Both the position numbers and the translations under genes were made by a program. From Gammaproteobacteria bacterium (GTDB lineage: Bacteria > Pseudomonadota > Gammaproteobacteria > Pseudomonadales > Azotimanducaceae), in assembly GCA_009840715.1 (NCBI GenBank), contig VXNE01000426.1, positions 574 to 9,980 of the forward strand: 9,407 nt of DNA, read 5' to 3'. The notes under the pieces were generated by a model. It saw only the letters and a program-made list of their open reading frames with translations, was not told the origin of the DNA and did no database searches. Positions 1 to 5,985 of the stretch are shown here, one piece after another (the stretch's first letter is position 1; every line of letters starts with the position of its first letter).

Positions 1-1
1 G

Positions 2-1471
2 ACCTTCACGGCCGACGGCGCCGCCTGGCGGGACGAAGCGCCCGGCACCGGCGACGGGAACGGCAACGGCGGCGACGCGGGCGGGGGAGCCAGCTCCGCG
101 GCCGTCGAGAACCTGCAGCGCGAGGTCGCCGGACTGCAGCGCATCACGGGCGACCTGCACAACAACGCCGCGCCGGCGACCTGGGCGCTGTCCACACACG
201 GCACCCTGGCGCTGGCCGTGTCGACCGTGGCTCCGGGCGGACATTCGTACAGCAGCCCGCAGCTCACCAAGCCGTCGAGCGGCTGGCCGTCGGACAGGGA
301 GTACGTGCTCGCGCGGCTCCCGCGAGGGGCCGACGTCTCGGCGTATCGGGTGGTGTGGACCGCCACGGACGGGGATGTGATTCGAGGTCCCGGCAACCAC
401 TGGCAGGCGCTCGACACTCCGCCCAGCGACACGACGTATGACTACTACGTGACGACGATCGAGGCCGGAATCGTACAGGCGATCATCGGCTCGAGTGTGG
501 CGAGTATCACGCTGCAGGAGTCCACGACGCCGCCGGCGACCCTGTACGACGGCGACCCGGAGCTGGTCGAGCGCTGGGCGATCAAGGACAACGGGACCGT
601 CATCCCGGAGGCGAAGCTCGGCACGACCGTGTCGACGGTCGCCATGGCGGAGGCGCTGAAGCTCATCAAGCAGCAGATACAGCCGTGGGCGCTCATCGGA
701 GGCACGGTACCTATCGGTGTTTTTCCCGGAGATAGGGCGCCGGTTACGGTGCAGCCACGCGCGTATGCGCTGGCGTTTTCGTCGTTGACTCCCGGTGAAT
801 TATGGCTAGGTGGCACGAAGATAGCCAGTTATTACCGCGCGTACAAGGATCTCCACGGGGACCTTTTCTTCTTCGGTCGATCAGGTAATATCGGCACCAT
901 CGACGGGGATACAATGGCCACGGTCAGCCCTAACCAATACTACCACTACACCAAGGAGATGGTGGAGTCTTATGTCCGTGGGCGGCCTCAGATGACAGAC
1001 GAGGCGATTTACGATTGGGTGGAGGGCGCTCTTCCGATCCGTCTCCGTCAAGGGACGACTCCGAGCCCAAAAAGACTTGAGCTTGAGATGCGCGGGGTAG
1101 GGCAACAGCAGGTCGCGCTGCACAACTCCTGGACCCAGGAAGATTCGCAGGACTGGGGTGGCTTTGCTGTCGAGTTCGAGCACGACGGGAACGTGCAGAT
1201 GCAGCTGGCCTTAGACGGGAGGAGGCAAACACCCGCCACATTCTTCGCCTCGGCCGTCGTTCAAGGCGCAGTCTGCGAGATGCAGGTCTTCGGTGACGAC
1301 GGATCGAAGGTCGCTTTCGCGATGCGCGACGTGGGGGATGGGAGCTCGATCCCGACGAACTCCCTTGCGGTCGTGTCCTACATCAACAGCGTGAGCGCAG
1401 GACGGATACCCGGCATTCCCGTGCTGCTCTTCACTCTCGACTACGTAGCTCCGGCCGAGGACAGTCCGTGA
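2..1471 (+). CDS. Tail fibre / baseplate-like structural protein, 5'-truncated
   Basis: The frame is open from the first complete codon (base 2) to a TGA at 1469-1471, so the real start lies upstream of the window and the GTG at 218 is only an internal codon. The visible 489 residues begin with a Gly/Asn/Asp-rich flexible stretch (about residues 15-29), then a short heptad-like segment (about 33-55, VENLQREVAGLQ) that could trimerise, then a long beta-rich region with many Tyr, Gly and Thr and no membrane segment. This layout is typical of phage fibres or baseplate appendages that touch the host, but I recognise no named family and see no enzymatic motif. From about 700 to 1300 the codon use shifts to A/T-ending codons, including TTA at 800-802 and 1211-1213, which suggests a transferred receptor-binding part. 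The stop overlaps the next start (GTGA). The structural role is likely; the exact role is inferred. Confidence 0.55.
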   Translation, partial: TFTADGAAWRDEAPGTGDGNGNGGDAGGGASSAAVENLQREVAGLQRITGDLHNNAAPATWALSTHGTLALAVSTVAPGGHSYSSPQLTKPSSGWPSDREYVLARLPRGADVSAYRVVWTATDGDVIRGPGNHWQALDTPPSDTTYDYYVTTIEAGIVQAIIGSSVASITLQESTTPPATLYDGDPELVERWAIKDNGTVIPEAKLGTTVSTVAMAEALKLIKQQIQPWALIGGTVPIGVFPGDRAPVTVQPRAYALAFSSLTPGELWLGGTKIASYYRAYKDLHGDLFFFGRSGNIGTIDGDTMATVSPNQYYHYTKEMVESYVRGRPQMTDEAIYDWVEGALPIRLRQGTTPSPKRLELEMRGVGQQQVALHNSWTQEDSQDWGGFAVEFEHDGNVQMQLALDGRRQTPATFFASAVVQGAVCEMQVFGDDGSKVAFAMRDVGDGSSIPTNSLAVVSYINSVSAGRIPGIPVLLFTLDYVAPAEDSP

Positions 1472-1563
1472 GGCGACCACGGCGGGACGTGAACGGCTGG
1501 CTGTGGTTCGTCGCCCTGCTGGCGCTGGTCGCGTCGTGCCTGGCGCTGCTGCTGGTGCGCTGA
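1468..1563 (+). CDS. Tiny single-span membrane protein (31 aa)
   Basis: A GTG at 1468 overlaps the stop of the fibre gene (GTGA) and opens a 31-codon frame ending in TGA at 1561-1563. The product has a basic N-terminus (RRPRRD) followed by one hydrophobic helix, about residues 11-30, rich in Leu, Ala and Val, with almost nothing after it. The positive N-terminus suggests an N-in, C-out helix in the cytoplasmic membrane. A second in-frame GTG at 1489 would give a 24-aa version that starts right at the helix. The overlaps on both sides argue that it is a real, translationally coupled gene despite its size. Position after tail genes, followed by another membrane protein, is where lysis proteins (holin or holin-partner type) often lie, but nothing in the sequence proves this and no endolysin is in the window. 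Confidence 0.5.
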   Translation: MRRPRRDVNGWLWFVALLALVASCLALLLVR

Positions 1564-1853
1564 TGGGCATCGACGTGGGCCTGCTGTCCTTCGAGATCGC
1601 GCTCGTCGGCGCGGCCGTCGCACTGGCCGGCTTCTCCTTCAAGATCGTCGGGCGGCTCAACGAGGTGGTCGCCAAGCTCGATTCATGCATCAAGCGCCTG
1701 GACAAGAACGCCGAGCGGCAGGAAATCATCATCGGCGTCCTGCAGGCGGCCCAGAAGGAACACGAGGCGCAGATGTCCCGGCTCAACGACATCTGGAACG
1801 AGCTGCGCCGCAGGAACGGCCACCAGCGCATCCGGGAGGCGCTTGAACGATGA
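1563..1853 (+). CDS. Small membrane protein with N-terminal helix and coiled coil (96 aa)
   Basis: The ATG at 1563 shares its A with the TGA of the preceding gene (TGATG), so reading probably continues by coupling; the open frame extends further upstream but the overlap favours this start. Residues about 6-30 form one hydrophobic segment (LLSFEIALVGAAVALAGF). The rest is a charged, helical, heptad-like region (for example VVAKLDSCIKRLDKN and VLQAAQKEHEAQMSRLNDI) ending in a basic tail. The design of one membrane helix plus a cytoplasmic or periplasmic coiled coil resembles small phage lysis-associated or membrane-anchor proteins. XhlA-type proteins have a similar composition but carry the helix at the other end, so I do not assign that family. 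The stop overlaps the portal start (ATGA). The gene is very likely real; the function is unknown. Confidence 0.65.
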   Translation: MGIDVGLLSFEIALVGAAVALAGFSFKIVGRLNEVVAKLDSCIKRLDKNAERQEIIIGVLQAAQKEHEAQMSRLNDIWNELRRRNGHQRIREALER

Positions 1854-2893
1854 GACTCTGGCCCTTCGGACGGACCGAGAAGCGGCAGACGTACTCCGAC
1901 GCCGTGGTCACCGCGATCGTGAACCAGGCCACCGGCAACGCGCTGGTCACCGCGGCCGCGACTGCGGCGCTGGAGACGGCCGCCGGCACCATGGCCCGAG
2001 CGTTCGCGGCCGCCGACGTCGACGGGACCGACCTGGTCACCCGCCCGATCCTCGCGGCGATCGGCCGCGGGCTGGTGCGCCGCGGCGACGTGGTGTTCGT
2101 CATCCGCGTCGACGACAGCGGCCGGCCGAGCCTGGTGCAGGGCTCGCAACACGAGGTGCGGGGCTCCGTGGACCCGGACACGTGGCGCTACCGCGTGGAC
2201 ATCTCGGGCCCGAACGGCGTCCGCTCGGTGCGCGCGCCGGCCGCCGGCGTCGTCCACCTGAAGTACTCCGTGGACCCGGACCGCCCGTGGATCGGCGTCT
2301 CCCCGCTCGGCTGGGCGTCGCAGACGGGCACGCTGTCCGGTGCCATCGAGCGCGCCCTCGGCGACGAGTCTCAGACCGCCGTCGGCTACCTGCTGCCCGT
2401 CCCCGGCGATCTGGACGACGAGGACGTCGACCAGTTCAAGGCGGACCTGCGCAACCTGCGCGGCAAGTCCCTGGTTGTGGAGCTCCAGGAGCAGTACGGC
2501 GCCGGCCGCGGCCAGCAGGCGAGCACGGAGTACCGCCCGCAGCGCATCGGCCCGGAGATCCCGGAGTCCGTGGTCAGCCTGCAGCAGCAGGTGTTCGACC
2601 AGGTGCTCGCGGCGTGCGGCGTACCCCCGGACCTGGCGACGTCGCCCAGCGGCGCGAATGCTCAGCGCGAGAGCTGGCGGCGGTTCCTCCACGGCACGGT
2701 CAAGCCGCTGGCCGACGAGGCGGGCGACGAGTTCTCGATGAAGCTGGACCGCCCGGTGAGCCTGAGCTTCGACCGGTTCTTCGCGTCCGACGTGACCGGC
2801 CGGGCGCGGGCGTTCCAGTCGCTGACCGGGGGCGGGATGGATCCCGCTCGGGCAGCCCAGCTCACCGGCATGGAGGCCGACGCCGGCTCCTGA
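1850..2893 (+). CDS. HK97-type phage portal protein
   Basis: The portal forms the dodecameric ring at the unique vertex of the head through which terminase pumps DNA and to which the tail attaches. The 347-aa product starts with MRLWPFGR, has an Ala-rich helical segment (about 30-55), a beta-rich clip/wing part containing VVHLKYS and a proline/glycine loop (WIGVSPLGWA), and near the C-terminus the helix with ESWRRFLHGTVKPLADE, which resembles the stem region of the HK97-like portal family (Phage_portal). It is short compared with the roughly 400-plus residues of HK97 portal, but a compact subgroup of this length exists among prophage portals, so I do not call it truncated. The start is fixed by the ATGA overlap with the gene before. 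Unusually, it lies upstream of the terminase gene and is separated from it by a DNA-binding protein gene. Confidence 0.85.
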   Translation: MRLWPFGRTEKRQTYSDAVVTAIVNQATGNALVTAAATAALETAAGTMARAFAAADVDGTDLVTRPILAAIGRGLVRRGDVVFVIRVDDSGRPSLVQGSQHEVRGSVDPDTWRYRVDISGPNGVRSVRAPAAGVVHLKYSVDPDRPWIGVSPLGWASQTGTLSGAIERALGDESQTAVGYLLPVPGDLDDEDVDQFKADLRNLRGKSLVVELQEQYGAGRGQQASTEYRPQRIGPEIPESVVSLQQQVFDQVLAACGVPPDLATSPSGANAQRESWRRFLHGTVKPLADEAGDEFSMKLDRPVSLSFDRFFASDVTGRARAFQSLTGGGMDPARAAQLTGMEADAGS

Positions 2894-2894
2894 C

Positions 2895-2923
2895 TTGCGC
2901 AGGCTTCCGCCCGCGCCGATAAT
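2895..2923 (+). promoter_or_regulatory. Putative sigma-70-type promoter
   Basis: TTGCGC at 2895-2900 and GATAAT at 2918-2923 are separated by exactly 17 bases, directly after the portal stop codon. The -10 box matches TATAAT at five of six positions; the -35 box keeps only the TTG. The predicted start point is near 2930, just before a foldable segment. This would give the winged-helix protein gene, and possibly the terminase and genes after it, transcription independent of the upstream tail/portal string. A five-base dyad (CGACA at 2924-2928, TGTCG at 2936-2940) lies over the predicted start point. Confidence 0.45.
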
Positions 2924-2932
2924 CGACAGTAC

Positions 2933-3028
2933 AGGTGTCGTGATGGCACCCCCGAGGCGCTGATCGCAGCTCTGCTACCCGGATGCCACCGGCCCGGAGC
3001 AGCGTAGCCGACCGGGGGCACGTCACCT
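2933..3028 (+). other. Structured 5' leader or small RNA candidate (branched fold)
   Basis: Hand pairing gives a long closing stem. Bases 2933-2942 pair with 3019-3028 at nine of ten positions (T2938/T3023 is the one mismatch). After a six-base bulge on the 5' side (2943-2948), CCCCCG at 2949-2954 pairs with CGGGGG at 3013-3018. Inside are a small hairpin (GCTG 2959-2962 with CAGC 2967-2970) and a larger arm (CTGCT 2972-2976 with AGCAG 2998-3002, then CCGG 2979-2982 with CCGG 2994-2997). An alternative arm is GCTAC 2974-2978 with GTAGC 3004-3008. The result is a three-way-junction-like fold starting a few bases after the predicted transcription start. A further hairpin (CGGTCCG 3050-3056 with CGGACCG 3082-3088) precedes the ribosome binding site. 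I match it to no known RNA family, and short GC stems also arise by chance in such DNA. Confidence 0.35.
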
Positions 3029-3099
3029 ACAGGCGATCGGTTCGCGCCGCGGTCCGAAGGTTCCCACCCGTACCGCGGACGCGGACCGGGGCCAACTAC

Positions 3100-3107
3100 G
3101 GGAGGGG
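3100..3107 (+). promoter_or_regulatory. Strong Shine-Dalgarno that fixes the start of the winged-helix gene
   Basis: GGGAGGGG ends four bases before the ATG at 3112. It is the clearest ribosome binding site in the window. It shows that the gene starts at 3112 and not at the upstream in-frame ATG (2983), which lies inside the foldable leader. Confidence 0.75.
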
Positions 3108-3111
3108 ACAC

Positions 3112-4080
3112 ATGAATCCCAAGACGAAGCTGGAGCCCGGACAGATGTTCGGGTGCTGGACGCGCGACGAAGCGAGGGCGCTGCGCCGCCTGAAGCTCAG
3201 CGGCACCGAGTGGTTCTACGCGACGCTGCTGCGCAGCTACGACATGCGCCGGGGCGTGCCGTTCGAGGTGACTGACGAGCAGCTCCGCGACGGCGAGCAC
3301 GGGGAGACCCTGAGGCGGGCCGTCAACGGCCTGGTGTCCAAGGGTGTGATCACGGTCACCAAGGGAGGCCCGAAGGTCCCGAACACCTACCAGTTCAGCG
3401 ATCTGAACGCCCACGAATCCGTGGGTGAAAGCAACGCCCACGAATCCGTGGGTGAAAGCGCCCACGAATCCGTGGGTGAAAGCGCCCACGAATCCGTGGG
3501 TGACGAAGATAGAGAGAGAGAGAGCTCCCTAGAGCGATCTCTCTCGTACTCCGAAGACCAACAGGCAGCGGCGTCGACCGCACCGGAGCCGGTTGAAGCC
3601 GGCACCGGCACGGACGACTCGGCCGACCCGTGGGACTGGCAGGCGGCCCACGACGCCGGCGCGACCTACATGGAGATCACCCGGTGGCAGCACCAGGGAA
3701 GGACCGCGGAGGAGCTGCTGGCCTTCGTCGAGGAGCGCGCGGGAAGGGACGCCGCACGCGAGCAGCAACGCGCCGAGATCGAGGCGAACAGGGAGGAGCT
3801 CATGAGAGAGCGAGGACTGACACCGCAACCGGAACAGCAGCAGGGCGTCCGACCGGACGTGCACGACGAGCGCTCGATGAACGGGCACGACCTGTTCGGC
3901 GAGATCGCCGCGGTCGGACCGTCGGCCCGCGCCATGGAGCGGCACGAGCGCGCGCAGCGGCCGCTGATCGACGGCGCGTCCGTGCTCGAGCTCGAAGCCC
4001 AAGAGGACGAGATGGAGGCGCGCCTGCGGTTCTCCGTCGACGTCGTCGTGGCCGAGCCGGCAGCCGTGCCCGCGGAGTGA
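3112..4080 (+). CDS. Winged-helix DNA-binding protein, probable phage replication initiator (lambda O-like layout)
   Basis: The 322-aa product has an N-terminal winged helix (about residues 27-95): a helix GTEWFYATLLRSYD, then ETLRRAVNGLVSKGVITVTK as the recognition helix and first wing strand, closing with NTYQF. This pattern is common in phage replication initiators of the O/DnaD-like type. Residues 99-130 are a tandem repeat (AHESVGES, four copies) coded by identical DNA dyad repeats. Then come an acidic/Ser linker (131-170), a short segment with DPWDWQAAHDAGATYMEITRW (173-192), charged helices (195-235) and a C-terminal part of unknown fold, possibly the helicase-loader contact. In lambda O the origin iterons also lie in the coding sequence between DNA-binding and C-terminal parts. 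It stands directly upstream of terminase, where a small terminase usually is, so a TerS-like role is the main alternative. The family is inferred from pattern only. Confidence 0.6.
   Translation: MNPKTKLEPGQMFGCWTRDEARALRRLKLSGTEWFYATLLRSYDMRRGVPFEVTDEQLRDGEHGETLRRAVNGLVSKGVITVTKGGPKVPNTYQFSDLNAHESVGESNAHESVGESAHESVGESAHESVGDEDRERESSLERSLSYSEDQQAAASTAPEPVEAGTGTDDSADPWDWQAAHDAGATYMEITRWQHQGRTAEELLAFVEERAGRDAAREQQRAEIEANREELMRERGLTPQPEQQQGVRPDVHDERSMNGHDLFGEIAAVGPSARAMERHERAQRPLIDGASVLELEAQEDEMEARLRFSVDVVVAEPAAVPAE
3410..3500 (+). repeat. Four identical dyad iterons, putative replication origin (alternative: pac site)
   Basis: The 16-mer CCCACGAATCCGTGGG occurs four times without a mismatch, at 3410-3425, 3437-3452, 3461-3476 and 3485-3500. 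Each is an inverted repeat (CCCACG / CGTGGG around AATC). Start-to-start distances are 27, 24 and 24 bases, so the copies stay in frame and sit on nearly the same DNA face. The first three copies are followed by TGAAAGC and the last diverges after TGA. Third-position bases are also identical, and the codons GAA, TCC and GGT are not the G/C-ending forms favoured around them, which points to selection on DNA rather than on protein. The array overlaps the linker of the protein that would bind it. Confidence 0.8.
3501..3545 (+). other. Purine tract plus palindrome next to the iterons (possible unwinding element)
   Basis: Right after the last iteron, 3505-3524 holds a single pyrimidine and includes (AG)7 at 3511-3524. 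It runs into a hairpin: GAGAGAGA 3516-3523 pairs with TCTCTCTC 3538-3545, and GCTC 3524-3527 with GAGC 3532-3535, with a CCTA loop and a two-base bulge (3536-3537). Bases 3501-3550 are 25/50 G+C, clearly below the surroundings. In the lambda origin the iterons are likewise followed by a strand-biased purine-rich unwinding region and then an imperfect palindrome. There is no T-run, so a terminator is unlikely, and the segment is inside the coding frame. Confidence 0.5.
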
Positions 4081-4389
4081 CCCCCGGCGTCGGCGGCGCG
4101 GGCCGAGCGTGGGCGCGGCTGCGCAACGAGATGCCTCCGCCCCCTTGACAACGTTTGGCGGCCGAAGGCACGGAAGTAGCGATGGCCCGCGCACTTGGCT
4201 CCCGAGCGACCCGCAGTCGAAGCCTCGCCGGCTCGCCGCTCACCCGTGCGTGCACGCCGAGCAGCAGACACCGGGGGCTCCGAGGCGGCGCAACACGCCG
4301 CGTGGGTGGGGACCCCTGCGAGGGGCTGGCACTCCCTCAACCCACTGGAGGTTCGCTTCGCTTCGCTCTGCGGGGTGAACCCTGGGGCC
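4081..4389. other. Gene-free gap before terminase, possible packaging (cos/pac) region
   Basis: I see no supportable gene in these 309 bases: open frames exist but lack a ribosome binding site, protein-like composition or a recognisable motif. The segment contains an exact TTGACA at 4145-4150 without a -10 box at proper distance, the palindrome CGTGCACG at 4249-4256, a tight hairpin CCCCT-GCG-AGGGG at 4313-4325, inverted GTGGGT (4302-4307) and ACCCAC (4340-4345), and three TTCGC units at 4352-4366 lying between GGTTC (4350-4354) and GAACC (4377-4381). In phages with an HNH nuclease next to terminase, the cohesive-end site often lies beside the terminase genes, so this is the natural place to look. 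The terminase frame itself is open back to a TTG at 4195, so part of the gap could be coding if an earlier start is used. Confidence 0.4.
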
Positions 4390-5985
4390 GTGCCGTACTC
4401 TGAGCGGGCGCTCCAGCTTGCCCGTCAGCGGGCTGGTATGCGCGCCCTTCGGGCTCAGCGCCGGGCGGAGAAGGGGCTCGCGGACGAGGACACCCGGCTG
4501 CGGATGGGCAAGGCGGACATGTCGGTGCCGGCGTGGATCGAGCGGTTCTGCCTGGTGCCGACGGGGCCGCTGCAGGGGCAGCCGTTCAGGGTTCCGAAGT
4601 GGCAGCGTCGGTTCCTGAAGGAGGCGCTGGCGCCGGGGATCCGCGAGGCGGGGTTGTCGGTGGCGCGCAAGAACGGGAAGTCGGGGCTGATCGCCGCGAT
4701 GCTGCTCGCCTGTCTTCGCGGTCCGCTGGCGTCGTCGACCTGGCGGGGCGTGGTGGCGTCGATGAGCGGCCGGCTGGCGACGGAGCTGCGCGAGGCGATC
4801 CGGGCGACGGCGAACCTGTCCGGGATCCAGGTCAACGTGAAGCAGACGCCGCCTCCGGGCGTGATCACGACGCCGGCGGGACCAAGGCTGGACATCCTCG
4901 CGGCCGACAAGGCGACCGGACACGCGCTCGGGGCGGACCTGGTGATCGTCGACGAGGCGGGGCTGATGCCCGAGAACCAGCGGCCGTTGTGGGAAGCGCT
5001 GATGACGTGCGTCTCCGGACGCAACGGCCGGCTGGTCGCCATCTCGATCCAGGGCGATGGGCCGATGTTCCGCGAGCTGAAGCTCCGCGCGGACGATCCG
5101 ACGGTCTGCTGGCACGAGTACTCGACGGACGGGACCGAGGACTTCACCGACGAGGCGGTGTGGCACCGGGCGAACCCCGGCCTGGCCGACGGCATCAAGT
5201 CGATCGAGTACATGCGCGACATGGCGCGGCGGGCGGCCGCGACGCCGGCGGTGCAGTCGACGTTCCGGGCGTACGACCTGAACGCGCCGCAGAGCCCGAG
5301 CCGCGAGCTGCTGGTGACGATGCAGCAGTGGCAGTCGGTTGTGGTCGACCAGGCGGCACCGCGGGCGGGGTGGTGCGTGATGGGCTTCGACCTGGGCGGA
5401 TCCTCGTCGATGACCGCGGCCGCGGCGTACTGGCCCGAGTCCGGCCGGCTGGAGGTCCGCGGAGCGTTCCCCGGCGTGCCGGACATCGAAGAGCGCGGCC
5501 GGCAGGACGCGGTCGGCAACCGCTACGCGCGGATGGAGATGCGCGGCGAGCTCAAGGTGTATCCGGGCGTGCGCACCACGCCGGTGCAGGCGTTCCTGCG
5601 CGACTTCCTGGAGGGTCTGCGCGGCGAGGACATCAAGGCGATCGTCGCGGACCGGTACCGCGAGGCGGAGGCGCTCGACGTGTTCGAGCAGTGCCGGGTG
5701 CTCGGCAAGGCGTCGCTCCGCGGGGTGGGCTGGAAAGACGCGTCGCACGACGTCCGGGCGTTCCAGCGCGCGGTGATCGACCGGCACCTGCAGATCGAGG
5801 AGAACCTGCTCCTGGAGTCGGCGATCATGGAATCCGCGCTGGCGACGGACCCGGCCGGGAACCAGAAGCTCGACAAGGCGCGCTCGGAGGGGCGCATCGA
5901 TGCGGCGACGGCCGCGACCCTGGCGGTCGGCGAGGCGGAGCGACGTCGTACGACCAGGAAGCGGCGATACCGTGGCGCGGCGTGA
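4390..5985 (+). CDS. terL: Terminase large subunit (ATPase-nuclease DNA packaging motor)
   Basis: This motor docks on the portal, cuts concatemeric DNA and pumps it into the prohead. With the chosen start the product is 531 aa. The N-terminal ATPase has the Walker A variant typical of HK97-like terminases (SVARKNGKS, residues 90-98), Walker B with catalytic Glu (LVIVDE, 184-189) and a coupling-type segment (ISIQGDG, 218-224). The C-terminal RNase H-like nuclease shows GFDLGGS (D334), VADRY (D421) and a third acidic position in GRIDAATAA (D504), so all expected acidic residues appear present. The GTG at 4390 gives MPYSERALQLARQRAG, which looks like the usual N-terminus of this subgroup; alternatives are GTG 4375, ATG 4438 and the far upstream TTG 4195, and none has a good ribosome binding site. 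No obvious small terminase is next to it. It overlaps the HNH gene by 14 bases. Confidence 0.93.
   Translation: MPYSERALQLARQRAGMRALRAQRRAEKGLADEDTRLRMGKADMSVPAWIERFCLVPTGPLQGQPFRVPKWQRRFLKEALAPGIREAGLSVARKNGKSGLIAAMLLACLRGPLASSTWRGVVASMSGRLATELREAIRATANLSGIQVNVKQTPPPGVITTPAGPRLDILAADKATGHALGADLVIVDEAGLMPENQRPLWEALMTCVSGRNGRLVAISIQGDGPMFRELKLRADDPTVCWHEYSTDGTEDFTDEAVWHRANPGLADGIKSIEYMRDMARRAAATPAVQSTFRAYDLNAPQSPSRELLVTMQQWQSVVVDQAAPRAGWCVMGFDLGGSSSMTAAAAYWPESGRLEVRGAFPGVPDIEERGRQDAVGNRYARMEMRGELKVYPGVRTTPVQAFLRDFLEGLRGEDIKAIVADRYREAEALDVFEQCRVLGKASLRGVGWKDASHDVRAFQRAVIDRHLQIEENLLLESAIMESALATDPAGNQKLDKARSEGRIDAATAATLAVGEAERRRTTRKRRYRGAA

Noticed and set aside
1211..2692. Long minus-strand open frames (here, opposite terminase and opposite capsid)
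   Set aside because: They are mirror frames of high-GC3 genes, with Arg/Ala/His-rich translations, no start signals and no recognisable domains.
1843..2922. Overlapping plus-strand frame opposite the portal frame
   Set aside because: Composition is Arg/Gly/Pro-rich shadow sequence, while the other frame encodes a clear portal and is joined by an ATGA overlap.
2924..2940. CGACA/TGTCG dyad as a repressor operator
   Set aside because: Arms are only five bases and the right arm is better explained as part of the long closing stem of the leader; kept only as a note on the promoter.
3064..3079. Degenerate fifth iteron upstream of the ribosome binding site (CCCAC ... CCGCGG) for self-regulation
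   Set aside because: Only the outer halves resemble the dyad; at this G+C content such a match is expected by chance.
3410..3500. CRISPR array
   Set aside because: Spacers are only 8-11 bases, nearly identical to one another, and the array is in frame within a coding gene; it is an iteron array.
3516..3545. Rho-independent terminator
   Set aside because: Hairpin is good but there is no T-run after it and it lies within a well-supported coding frame.
4145..4182. Exact TTGACA box before terminase as a promoter
   Set aside because: No -10-like hexamer lies 16-19 bases downstream (positions about 4167-4175 are GC-rich without the needed T), so the -35 match alone is not enough.
4300..4372. tRNA-like GGTTCGC motif
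   Set aside because: No matching T-stem, acceptor stem or anticodon arm can be drawn around it; the TTCGC units are a simple tandem repeat.
4109..4403. Short open frames of 82 and 89 codons as a small terminase or hypothetical gene
   Set aside because: No ribosome binding site, Arg/Ser/Pro-rich translation typical of non-coding GC-rich DNA, and no TerS-like helix-turn-helix.
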